Below, piece after piece: positions 1-7,043 of a stretch of 40,099 nt of DNA. The notes under the pieces are model-generated. The model did not search any database, was not told the DNA's origin, and saw only the letters and a list, made by a program, of their open reading frames with translations. Location of the stretch: assembly GCA_022828145.1 (NCBI GenBank), contig JAJEJA010000088.1, positions 1 to 40,099 of the forward strand, given 5' to 3'. The position numbers and the translations under genes are program-made. How positions within the stretch are numbered: position 1 is the first letter of the stretch; each line of letters begins with the position of its first letter. The stretch comes from Candidatus Poribacteria bacterium. GTDB lineage: Bacteria > Poribacteria > WGA-4E > WGA-3G.

Positions 1-150
1 ATGTGCTACAAAAGAAGCACAATCTAACAGAATGATGCTCAAAGAGGCACAATCTAACAGAATGTGCTACAAAGAAGCACAATCTAACAGAATGATGCTC
101 AAAGAGGCACAATCTAACAGAATGTGCTACAAAGAAGCACAATCTAACAG
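1..150. repeat. Five tandem 30-bp repeats of two alternating types
   Basis: Five 30-bp units in a row, each ending in CACAATCTAACAG. Units 1, 3 and 5 begin with a TGTGCTACAAAGAAG-type half and units 2 and 4 with an ATGATGCTCAAAGAGG-type half, so the higher-order period is 60 bp. No spacers lie between units, so this is not a CRISPR array. The array starts at the window edge and may extend to the left. Because 30 is a multiple of three, one frame is open across it (32-220) and would read as repeated KEAQSNR peptides; I do not regard that as a gene. A degenerate relative lies at about 31264-31308. Confidence 0.9.
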
Positions 151-187
151 AATATCTATTATTGGTGAAGGTATTGAATGTTTAGTG

Positions 188-356
188 ACAAAAACTTTAC
201 GCGCCCGTTTATGTACATAGCACTCCGCTGGAGTGCAGCCCGTTGACAATCCTTTTTCTATAGACATATTGCTCCGCTGGAGCAAGGGTTTAGCGAGCCT
301 TTTTCTTAAGTGATAAGAACTTTACACACCCTGTTTTGGGGGGTGTGTATAGTTCT
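188..356. repeat. Cluster of hairpins and ACTTTACACACCC-type repeat ends
   Basis: This stretch between the tandem repeats and the sigma/WD40 gene holds no credible gene. It starts with a copy of the dispersed motif ACAAAAACTTTACGCGCCC (188-206). Two palindromes with the same core follow, GCACTCCGCTGGAGTGC (220-236) and TTGCTCCGCTGGAGCAA (269-285), each a 7-bp stem with a GCT loop. A long hairpin follows, with arms 316-331 and 341-356, 15 of 16 positions paired and a 9-nt loop. Its left arm is again the ACTTTACACACCC motif. The last hairpin lies about 90 bp beyond the 3' end of the sigma/WD40 gene and could also act as its terminator. Confidence 0.7.
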
Positions 357-443
357 GTAAACCCATAACGTGATTGTCTTGGATTTTACTCCAGATTTTT
401 AATAGAGAACGAGATCCCTGGCGGCAAGTTCTCAGTGGAGAGA

Positions 444-3149
444 TCACTTCAACTTACATGCCTCTAAATCCCACAGCATGACAGTGCCGTTTCCGCAGCC
501 AGCTGCTAATAATTTTCCATTGGGTGAAAAGGATAGAAATGATAACGTTGATGTATGCCCACGTAGATCTGCAACTTGCTCACACGTTTCAATATCCCAT
601 AGACGGACAGCTAAACTGGAAACATGATTCTCCCACCACGTCGATCCAGCAAGGTAACGGCCACAAGGAGAGAAGGCGAGAGGAGATGTACGTGCATACG
701 GTGTTGGTTGCGGAATTGAACGTAAGTGTGTCAAATTATCCGCGCACCAAAAACGTATTTCAGTGCTCAAATCAGCGACGATGAGTTCACTGTTCGGAGA
801 GAACACCATTGCTAACGGTTCACTCGGTGTATCCATCGGTAACTGACTGATTTCTTTTTTAGCTTCTACATCCCATATACGTGCGGTTTCATCTTGAGCA
901 CCACTTACCAATCGCTGTCCATCTGGGGAGAATGCAATTGTTTGAATATAATCTGTGTGTCCTTTCAGCACTGATGGATTCTGTGTTTGCTGAAGATCCC
1001 AAAGAAAGATATTTCCCAGTCTACAGCCAGCAGCGATATGATCACCATTAGGTGAAATTGCGGTTTGAATTACCCAAATTAATGCCGTTTCAGGTACATT
1101 GAATTCTGCGATAGGTTTGTCCGGTGTTTTCAAATCCCACACTTTACTCTCATCAGAAAAATGAGAAAGCAGTATCCTCCCCGATTGGAGTTTCGTTATT
1201 GAATTCACCCGATCATCAAATACCATTTTCTCTGTAAGGCACTTCTGTTTAATATCCCAAAACGCGATTCCGTGGATAGTATTCGTTGCTACTGTCTTGT
1301 CATCTATCCAGACAGTTTGTGCTGAGGTCCAAGGAAACACAATCTCACGTGCGATCTCATACTTCGGTACATTCCCATTTCTTGTTTTGTCAGTTGGTCT
1401 ATTTATCAATTGGTGCGTATATTCCATCGCTAAAGACTTTGCGAAAGCGAAACTGCCAATACCTGCTTGTATCTCAAGCAAGTTTTCTCTTGCTTCAACA
1501 TCCCATACATCTAAAGTGCTAGTAGTACCATCGTATCTAATAGCGTATAGGTGTCCTGTATGAGAATAGAAAGGATCAGTGAAGTCAGGATATACCTTCT
1601 GTTCTGAAGCACTTTCAATTTGCCAAACCCGCAGAATGTCATCACTTGATGCAATGTATTTTTGACAAGGGGAAAAAGTGAGTGAATCAATCCACTCAGT
1701 GTGTTCAGTGAAGTAAGCAATCTGTTCACGAGTAGATATATCCCAGACTGAAATGTTGTTATCCACTCTTTTCTTATTTGTTGAAGTGTTGTCGGGGGAA
1801 GATCCCGCTATAAGACGATTGTCGTTTGAAAGTGCATATCGGTGTCCTGCAAACTTAATGATTATCTCTCCAGTTGTTGGATCCCACACATATATCTGAC
1901 TTCCTTCTGAATCGGGGTTTAATATTTCATCATAGTTTTCCTTATCATCAGAAATATGAAAAGGATTGCCAGCAATCGCCGCAAGAAGAGTTCCATCTGG
2001 AGTAAATTGTAGGTCATAGATATCGTTTGATTTCCATCTGTGTTCTCCACGATCCATCTGTGTGATTTGTATGCCGGTTTCAATATCCAATACGTTCACA
2101 AATCCTGAACCACCGGATATTGCTGCCCATTTACCGTTTGACGAACAAGCTAGTCCTCCAAATCCATCCTGGTCCTTTATTTCTCTGATGCATTCACCAG
2201 TTTCAACATCCATTATCCTGATTATAGAACTGACGGTACTCATAATGACCAATCTACCATCAGGTGAAAAGTCTATTGTGTTGACATAACCACCAGGAAC
2301 TTTCCATAGAGAGATGGGTTGCATTGTGGTGATATCATACCACCATAACCCGACCCCTGTTGCGACAGCAAAATATGTACCGTCAGGTGAGAGTTTGACA
2401 TCACTGATATTCCCTTTGCCGAATCTTGCGATGATGCCATCAGGTAGTCCCCAACTATCACCTGTGGGATCATCTGCATTCACATTTAAGAGTGCAGGTA
2501 GTCTGCTATTCCTCGATTCATTATTGAGTGTCTGTAGAGTGACTTCAGTATGTTCCATTTCTTTTTGCATCATTGCTCCTTTCAAAGGTGTTGTTATGGG
2601 TGCTGGGTCAAATTCATTTCTTAGGATTTCTCGGATTTCACGTAATTTCGTTTTAACTGTACCTATCGGCATGCTTAACTCTGATGCGATCTCTTTAATT
2701 TTCCACGATTCCAGGTAGAATAGTTTTGCGACTGATCGCAACTTCTGTGGTACATGATGCACTGCTTCTCTAATGTCTGCGATGAGTTGAAATTCTCTAT
2801 ATCGTGCTTCAGCGTGTTCGTCAATTTGTTCAACGATCTCATCGAAGTCGTGTGGTATTTCGTTTCGCGATTGCCTTGCGATTGTATAATAGCGTTGACA
2901 TGCGTTGTAGGCGATACGATTAAGCCATGCACCGAAACTCTCAACGTTTCTGAGATGGTTGATGTTGTTCCAGACCGCCATCCAGATGTCTGTGCGTATC
3001 TCTTCGGCGTCAAGTCGGTGTCTGGAATTTGCTAAAACTACACCCCAAATGCGCGGTGTAAATCGCTTGATGAGTTCAGCAAATGCTTCTTGGTCTCTGT
3101 TTTGGACTCGGTGAATGAGTTCTTCGTCTGTGAGTTGATTAATTTTCAC
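444..3149 (-). CDS. ECF-type RNA polymerase sigma factor fused to C-terminal WD40 propellers
   Basis: Predicted 901-residue cytoplasmic protein. Residues about 15-90 look like sigma-70 region 2 (AFAELIKRF, then AWLNRIAYNAC). Residues about 130-185 look like region 4 with a helix-turn-helix (IKEIASELSMPIGTVKTKL). From about residue 235 to the end there are some 14 WD-type strand ends (for example ISVWDIST, RIWDVEAK, MLWDLEAC), enough for two seven-bladed propellers. I infer that the propellers sense a ligand or protein and control the sigma part; ECF sigma factors with WD40 extensions are known from Planctomycetes-like bacteria. The start is GTG at 3149, with AGGAAA about 10 nt upstream. There is no separate anti-sigma gene next door. 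The protein has no obvious membrane segment. The divergent gene at 3428 shares its 5' region and could be a target. Confidence 0.88.
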   Translation of the reverse strand: MKINQLTDEELIHRVQNRDQEAFAELIKRFTPRIWGVVLANSRHRLDAEEIRTDIWMAVWNNINHLRNVESFGAWLNRIAYNACQRYYTIARQSRNEIPHDFDEIVEQIDEHAEARYREFQLIADIREAVHHVPQKLRSVAKLFYLESWKIKEIASELSMPIGTVKTKLREIREILRNEFDPAPITTPLKGAMMQKEMEHTEVTLQTLNNESRNSRLPALLNVNADDPTGDSWGLPDGIIARFGKGNISDVKLSPDGTYFAVATGVGLWWYDITTMQPISLWKVPGGYVNTIDFSPDGRLVIMSTVSSIIRIMDVETGECIREIKDQDGFGGLACSSNGKWAAISGGSGFVNVLDIETGIQITQMDRGEHRWKSNDIYDLQFTPDGTLLAAIAGNPFHISDDKENYDEILNPDSEGSQIYVWDPTTGEIIIKFAGHRYALSNDNRLIAGSSPDNTSTNKKRVDNNISVWDISTREQIAYFTEHTEWIDSLTFSPCQKYIASSDDILRVWQIESASEQKVYPDFTDPFYSHTGHLYAIRYDGTTSTLDVWDVEARENLLEIQAGIGSFAFAKSLAMEYTHQLINRPTDKTRNGNVPKYEIAREIVFPWTSAQTVWIDDKTVATNTIHGIAFWDIKQKCLTEKMVFDDRVNSITKLQSGRILLSHFSDESKVWDLKTPDKPIAEFNVPETALIWVIQTAISPNGDHIAAGCRLGNIFLWDLQQTQNPSVLKGHTDYIQTIAFSPDGQRLVSGAQDETARIWDVEAKKEISQLPMDTPSEPLAMVFSPNSELIVADLSTEIRFWCADNLTHLRSIPQPTPYARTSPLAFSPCGRYLAGSTWWENHVSSLAVRLWDIETCEQVADLRGHTSTLSFLSFSPNGKLLAAGCGNGTVMLWDLEACKLK

Positions 3150-3427
3150 AACATTTTTCCTGAGTTGGTTTTAATTTATAGAGAAGGAACAGTTTGATAA
3201 AGGTTTAAAAAAAGATTCTGAATCGTGAGTTTTTGCTGTCTGTCTGAATCCCTGTCACTCAGTCCGATAGGTGATTTGTGGAACACTATGATAAGTATGG
3301 TGTAACCTTAAAGTATCAGGACACTTCCTGGCACGATGGGTAATGAATTGCCATTGAACGGTTATTTGTGAGCAGATCAATGTTAAACGATTTCTATGTT
3401 TTGCTATGATAATAAAGGAGAAATGTG

Positions 3428-4084
3428 ATGTCAATTAAGTCTATTTTCAATCTGTATTCTATCATCATACTGGGTGTAATTATTTCTGCTATCTCAATAT
3501 TTGCTTATGTAAGATATCAGAATAGTATAAATCAGGCAGCTGAGATAAGGTATAATCCTTTGACTGAATCAGAAAAAGCTCTCGTGAATAAAAACATCAA
3601 AGATGCAATTGCACAGCAGAAGCAGAAACGATTATCTGAAGCACAGAAGCAGAAAGAGGACAATGATAAACATGCTTCTGTTGATGAAACAACTGTTGGT
3701 AAAACCGAATTCAATCCAGATAATGCAAAAGCTGAATATGTGATTAAACGTCCAGAGTTTATTGAAGATCAATCAGATGATATTAACGTGAAAAAGAGTA
3801 AGCAACAAGCAGAAGAAAAACCTGAATTTGATATACGTTCTGCCGGCAAAATACCAGAGAGTCTCCAAATTGATCCACGTGATATTTCCACTTTAGTACC
3901 CAATATAAATGTACCTGGTCGTGAAATCAACATTGGTTCTAAAGAAGAATTAATAGAGTTAATTGCAGAATGGGAAAATAGTGATGATCCGACAAAGAAA
4001 GCAATGTCAAAATCGTTGAAAGAACAAGTTGACAAATTGGGGGATAATGTTGTCAACATGAAAATTGTAATTGCGACTGATTAG
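3428..4084 (+). CDS. Hypothetical membrane-anchored protein with charged coiled-coil-like region
   Basis: About 218 residues; no family recognised. Residues about 6-28 form one hydrophobic helix (IIILGVIISAISIFAYV), so the protein is probably anchored in the inner membrane by its N terminus with the rest outside. Residues about 45-125 are rich in Lys, Glu and Gln and could form a coiled coil. The C-terminal third is more ordered-looking (PNINVPGREINIGSKEEL). ATG 3428 is preferred over GTG 3425 because AAAGGAG at 3414-3420 is then 7 nt away instead of 4. The gene is divergent from the sigma/WD40 gene with about 280 bp between them, which may place it under that sigma factor. This is inference. 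Confidence 0.7.
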   Translation: MSIKSIFNLYSIIILGVIISAISIFAYVRYQNSINQAAEIRYNPLTESEKALVNKNIKDAIAQQKQKRLSEAQKQKEDNDKHASVDETTVGKTEFNPDNAKAEYVIKRPEFIEDQSDDINVKKSKQQAEEKPEFDIRSAGKIPESLQIDPRDISTLVPNINVPGREINIGSKEELIELIAEWENSDDPTKKAMSKSLKEQVDKLGDNVVNMKIVIATD

Positions 4085-4102
4085 TATGCATCTGCTGCGT
4101 AT

Positions 4103-4129
4103 TCATTCTACATCAGAACGGTAGAATGA
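4103..4129. terminator. Hairpin between convergent genes
   Basis: TCATTCTAC (4103-4111) and GTAGAATGA (4121-4129) form a perfect 9-bp stem with a 9-nt loop. It lies just after the 3428-4084 gene and overlaps the last codons of the convergent PAP2-like gene, so it could serve both strands. A clear T-run is missing on both sides, so the terminator role is tentative. Confidence 0.45.
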
Positions 4130-4718
4130 TATAAAACAGCATTGTGTTTATTGTAGCCACAACGGTTCCAGCAAGCGTCTGTAGGAGTGTATGTCGTTTC
4201 CTGTATATACGCGCCCAAGTTATGATTGGAATAACCAAGAATAACCATATCAATTTCACATTTAGCAGCAATACTAAAACAAGTATGCATCCTGTTGCAA
4301 CACTGGTATGAAAACTGATTTTCCAGAAAGGCGTAATTATTGAGAAGACGACACTGTTAACGATAAATGCTAAACATACCCAGACGATTTTCCAACTTGC
4401 ACCAATGCTGTAAAGTACTATCGCACCTAATGCCATACTGACACAGATGATACAGAGCGGTAATAGACGTTCATCCTTATCAGGTAGATGAACGTTGCTA
4501 ACTTTTGAAAATCGAAACAGCAGAAGAACTGATAGAATAGGTAAGATCGTTACAAAAACTGCAATGACAGCGACCCATAGGTAAACTTCATGTGAAGAAC
4601 TTGCATGTTTTCGGACAATAAAGACAGCAGTAACAATCGGTACAATGAATGGACTAAAAAACACAGAAATACATAACGCAACCCGAGCTGGTATTGCTGA
4701 AGAACTCTTTTGTTTCAT
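4113..4718 (-). CDS. PAP2-like integral membrane protein
   Basis: 201 residues with about five hydrophobic segments, so an inner-membrane protein. It resembles the short PAP2-like (phosphatidic acid phosphatase-related) proteins. Three motif remnants are visible: a charged DKDERLLP stretch after the second helix in place of KX6RP, KISFHTS in place of PSGH, and ARIYRKRHTLLQTLAG, which keeps the R-x5-H spacing but has Gln where the classical motif has Asp. The last feature (HTxxQxxAG) is usual in this subfamily. The substrate is unknown; an isoprenoid or lipid phosphate is likely for the superfamily. Its ATG overlaps the TAA of the upstream peroxiredoxin (TAATG), so the two are probably translationally coupled. 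Confidence 0.65.
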   Translation of the reverse strand: MKQKSSSAIPARVALCISVFFSPFIVPIVTAVFIVRKHASSSHEVYLWVAVIAVFVTILPILSVLLLFRFSKVSNVHLPDKDERLLPLCIICVSMALGAIVLYSIGASWKIVWVCLAFIVNSVVFSIITPFWKISFHTSVATGCILVLVLLLNVKLIWLFLVIPIITWARIYRKRHTLLQTLAGTVVATINTMLFYIILPF

Positions 4719-5737
4719 TAATTTTCTTCGGTAGTTTCAGTGTTTTTGAAGAAATCTATCAGATCTGAACCGTGGGTACTTGGGTTAACTTCTTTATCAA
4801 TTTTAACGATTTTTCCACTCTTATCTATAATGATCGTGATTCTCTTCAATCTTTCATCAGTCGGTTTTTTGGCTGCACCGTATAGTAGTGCCAGGTTTCT
4901 CTGTGTATCTACGAGAAGTGGGAAGTTGAGTTTATTCTGCTCAGAGAATTTCTGATGTGACTCTTTATCATTCCCTGTTATCCCGAAGACTTGAACATCA
5001 TGGCTTGCAAATCCACTCGCCTCATCACGGAGTGAGCATACTTGAGCCGTTCAGCCACGACCAAAATCTCTTGGATAAAATGCTAAGACGACGTTTTTCT
5101 TTTCTCGTAATTTGCTCAGTTGATGTTCTTTACCTTCAGCATCTACAGCAATAAAATCGGGTGCGTTTTCTCCAACCTTTATTTTTGGCAGGACACGTTT
5201 TAGGGTCTTGACTACATCTTCACCATGTGTATTGACATTAACCTTTTTATCTATACTTCTAATGTACCCCGCCTTGTCAATTACAAAAGTAACGCGTTTT
5301 GATGCATTAAATCTCTCTATGATACCACTGTATTCTTTGCTTACATTAAACGTTGTATCAGCTAACAGTGAGAATCCGAATTGATTGTCATCAACAAACC
5401 TTTTGTGAGAGTCAACAGAGTCAACACTAACACCGAGTAGTATTGTCTCTTGTTCTTCAATTTCGCTCAATTTATCCCGGAGCGACTTTAGTTCAGTTGT
5501 TCATCCACCAGTAAAGTCTTTGGGATAAAATGCAAGGACAACATTTTTCTTTCCCAGAAATTCTTTCAGTGTGCGTTCAGTGCCTGTTTCGTCTTTCAGT
5601 TTAAAGTCTGGTGCGATCATACCTACTTTAAGTTCTTTCGGTTCTTCCACTTTTTTCTCCGCTATTGCTGTTGGTATAATTAGAGCTGCTATCATACAAG
5701 CAGCTACAACATAAGTTATCAATGACATTTTGTTCAT
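4718..5737 (-). CDS. Exported tandem peroxiredoxin with two in-frame UGA codons (predicted selenocysteines)
   Basis: Read through two UGA codons (5501-5503 and 5051-5053), this is one frame of 339 residues with a signal peptide (about 1-26) and two PrxQ/BCP-like domains. Domain 1 (about 35-185) has KNVVLAFYPKDFTGG-U79, then GVSVDSVDSHKRF, LLAD and KRVTFVID (Arg148). Domain 2 (about 190-339) has KNVVLAFYPRDFGRG-U229, then Cys234 and KRITIIID (Arg299). Both UGAs fall exactly at the peroxidatic Cys of the family. Domain 1 keeps the PxxxTxxC threonine but lacks a resolving Cys; domain 2 lacks the threonine but has U-x4-C. The expected role is reduction of peroxides in the periplasm. The start ATG 5737 has AGAGGT 6 nt upstream. 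The frame ends at TAA overlapping the PAP2-like ATG and begins 15 nt after the oxidoreductase. Read conventionally, it would appear as two or three broken fragments. Confidence 0.88.
5013..5053 (-). promoter_or_regulatory. Second UGA codon with SECIS-like hairpin
   Basis: On the minus strand, UGA (5053-5051) is followed by 15 nt and then the stem TCACTC/GAGTGG (5035-5030 and 5018-5013; one U-G wobble at the base) around the 11-nt loop CGTGATGAGGC. Distance, stem length and loop length are identical to those at the first UGA, and both loops share CG-x-GAT. The encoded residues around the two hairpins are partly the same (SLRD), so some similarity could come from domain duplication. Confidence 0.6.
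5463..5503 (-). promoter_or_regulatory. First UGA codon with SECIS-like hairpin
   Basis: On the minus strand, UGA (5503-5501) is followed by 15 nt and then a 6-bp perfect stem TCGCTC/GAGCGA (5485-5480 and 5468-5463) around the 11-nt loop CGGGATAAATT. UGA-to-loop distance is 21 nt and the second loop base is G. Both fit the general description of bacterial SECIS elements, which lie inside the coding region just downstream of UGA and bind SelB. The fold was done by eye only. Confidence 0.6.
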
Positions 5738-5752
5738 ACATTTACCTCTGTA

Positions 5753-6706
5753 TTATTCTGGTAAGACACCTTCAATCTGGTCAACGAGATCCATAGAATG
5801 AATGACGTCGCGCACGTCTGTAAGGGGAATTTCTTTTTTTGTAACACAATCAACAAAATGACGGTGCATTGTGAGTGCGCCTTCGTAACTGGGTGAATCG
5901 TTCTGGTCTACACCATCAACTTCCCAGCCGCCCATCACACTTCTATTGTTGTTCTCGTATATTTCGATTTCTTCGGGTATTTTCATATAACATCCAATTC
6001 CGACTCCGTGCAGTTCAGATCTAAGTACGCGTCCACCGGATGCTCTATTACCGAATACGACTCCAGTGGCATTATTGTCAAAACGAACAAAAGCAGTATA
6101 GAAGTTCCGGGCTTCTGACTTAAAGGAGTCTCGGTGTGCGGTTACCTCAACATGTTCACCTCCCGCCATAAAACGGAGAAGGTCTACAACATGACACACA
6201 TCATTCCAGAGCGTTGTGGTAAATTCTCGGTTAGCTCCTAATATCTGCTTATTGAATGTAGTTACAGCTAATGAAACGGGACCCTTTTGAGAAACTCTAC
6301 GGATCGCTTCTTGTGTAACGGCTGCAAATCTCCGCTGAAATCCGACCATACAGTAGACATCATTGGCGATTGCTGTTTCTACCAGTTGTTGCGTTTCATC
6401 ACTATTTGCACCAGGTGGTTTCTCAATAAAGAGATGTTTACCAGCATTTAGACAATCTAATGCGGGTTGCAGTAACCATTTTTCGTTCATGATGCAATAG
6501 ACGACATCTAAATCCAGAGTATCTAACATCTTCCGGTGGTCGGTAAAGGTCTGTGGAAAATCGTATTTTTGTGCTACTTGTGCAAGTTTTCCTTCATCAA
6601 GTTCACATGCTGCGCACATTTGAACATCATCTTCAAGCCGTTTTACACTTGGATAATGTGCCCCTTGTGCCCTTCCTCCAGCACCTATAAATCCTGCTTT
6701 AAGCAT
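5753..6706 (-). CDS. Gfo/Idh/MocA-family NAD(P)-dependent oxidoreductase
   Basis: About 317 residues, cytoplasmic. The N-terminal Rossmann fold shows GFIGAGGRAQGAHYP, then the EKPP motif (HLFIEKPPGANSDET) that carries the catalytic-site lysine of the family. The C-terminal substrate domain follows, with DVCHVVDLLRFMAGG containing the conserved Asp/His region. The family oxidises or reduces sugars, inositols and related compounds with NAD(P); the substrate here cannot be told. I start at ATG 6706 (MLKAGFIG) because GGGAGAAG lies just upstream; an ATG at 6760 would add 18 unlikely residues. It is the first gene of the operon with the peroxiredoxin (15-bp gap) and the PAP2-like protein. Confidence 0.9.
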   Translation of the reverse strand: MLKAGFIGAGGRAQGAHYPSVKRLEDDVQMCAACELDEGKLAQVAQKYDFPQTFTDHRKMLDTLDLDVVYCIMNEKWLLQPALDCLNAGKHLFIEKPPGANSDETQQLVETAIANDVYCMVGFQRRFAAVTQEAIRRVSQKGPVSLAVTTFNKQILGANREFTTTLWNDVCHVVDLLRFMAGGEHVEVTAHRDSFKSEARNFYTAFVRFDNNATGVVFGNRASGGRVLRSELHGVGIGCYMKIPEEIEIYENNNRSVMGGWEVDGVDQNDSPSYEGALTMHRHFVDCVTKKEIPLTDVRDVIHSMDLVDQIEGVLPE

Positions 6707-6812
6707 TGAAACTTCTCCCTCACTGTTCGTTCTTGATGTGTATTTTACACTATAGTTCATTATATTGCAAGCAGTTTCTGCCTGGGGTGTGTAAAGTGGC
6801 GTGTATGTAAAG

Positions 6813-6953
6813 TTAACAGGACTTACGCATTCCCCTTGATAAGGGGGTTAGGGGGTTAAATGGTGCGATATTTCAGTGTATTTAGTTTTTTTTAACCCCC
6901 TAAATCCCCCTTATCAAGGGGACTTTAAGAGAAAATGCGTAAGTCCTGGTTAA
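6813..6953. mobile_element. MITE-like inverted-repeat element, about 141 bp
   Basis: The left end reads TTAACAGGACTTACGCATT. The right end, read on the other strand, is TTAACCAGGACTTACGCATT, so the terminal inverted repeats agree over nearly 20 bp. Just inside, CCCCTTGATAAGGGGGTTAG and its near-complement CCCCCTTATCAAGGGG form a second inverted pair. There is no coding capacity, which is typical of a miniature inverted-repeat element. It lies between the divergent oxidoreductase and antiporter genes, so it occupies their shared promoter region. A copy of GGGGTGTGTAAAGT sits just outside at 6784-6797. I see nothing else in 6707-7043. Confidence 0.8.
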
Positions 6954-7043
6954 TATATCTTGTCTTTTTTGTCTTTGTGTGTTATGTTATGAAGAATCAA
7001 CTGTATCTTCAAAAACTCTTTTTTTATACGTTGGGGTGCCTAT

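Noticed and set aside
1..150. CRISPR-like array
   Set aside because: The 30-bp units abut directly with no spacers and there are no cas genes.
32..220. Small frame with repeated KEAQSNR peptides
   Set aside because: It is the translation of the 30-bp tandem repeats, has no ribosome site and ends in repeat-derived sequence.
5051..5737. Peroxiredoxin as a decayed pseudogene with two nonsense mutations
   Set aside because: Both stops are UGA, both fall on the catalytic Cys codon, and the rest of the frame is intact with a tight operon fit.
4718..5737. Genome-wide UGA reassignment (to Trp or Gly)
   Set aside because: Other genes in the window end at UGA in the expected place, and their Trp codons are UGG.
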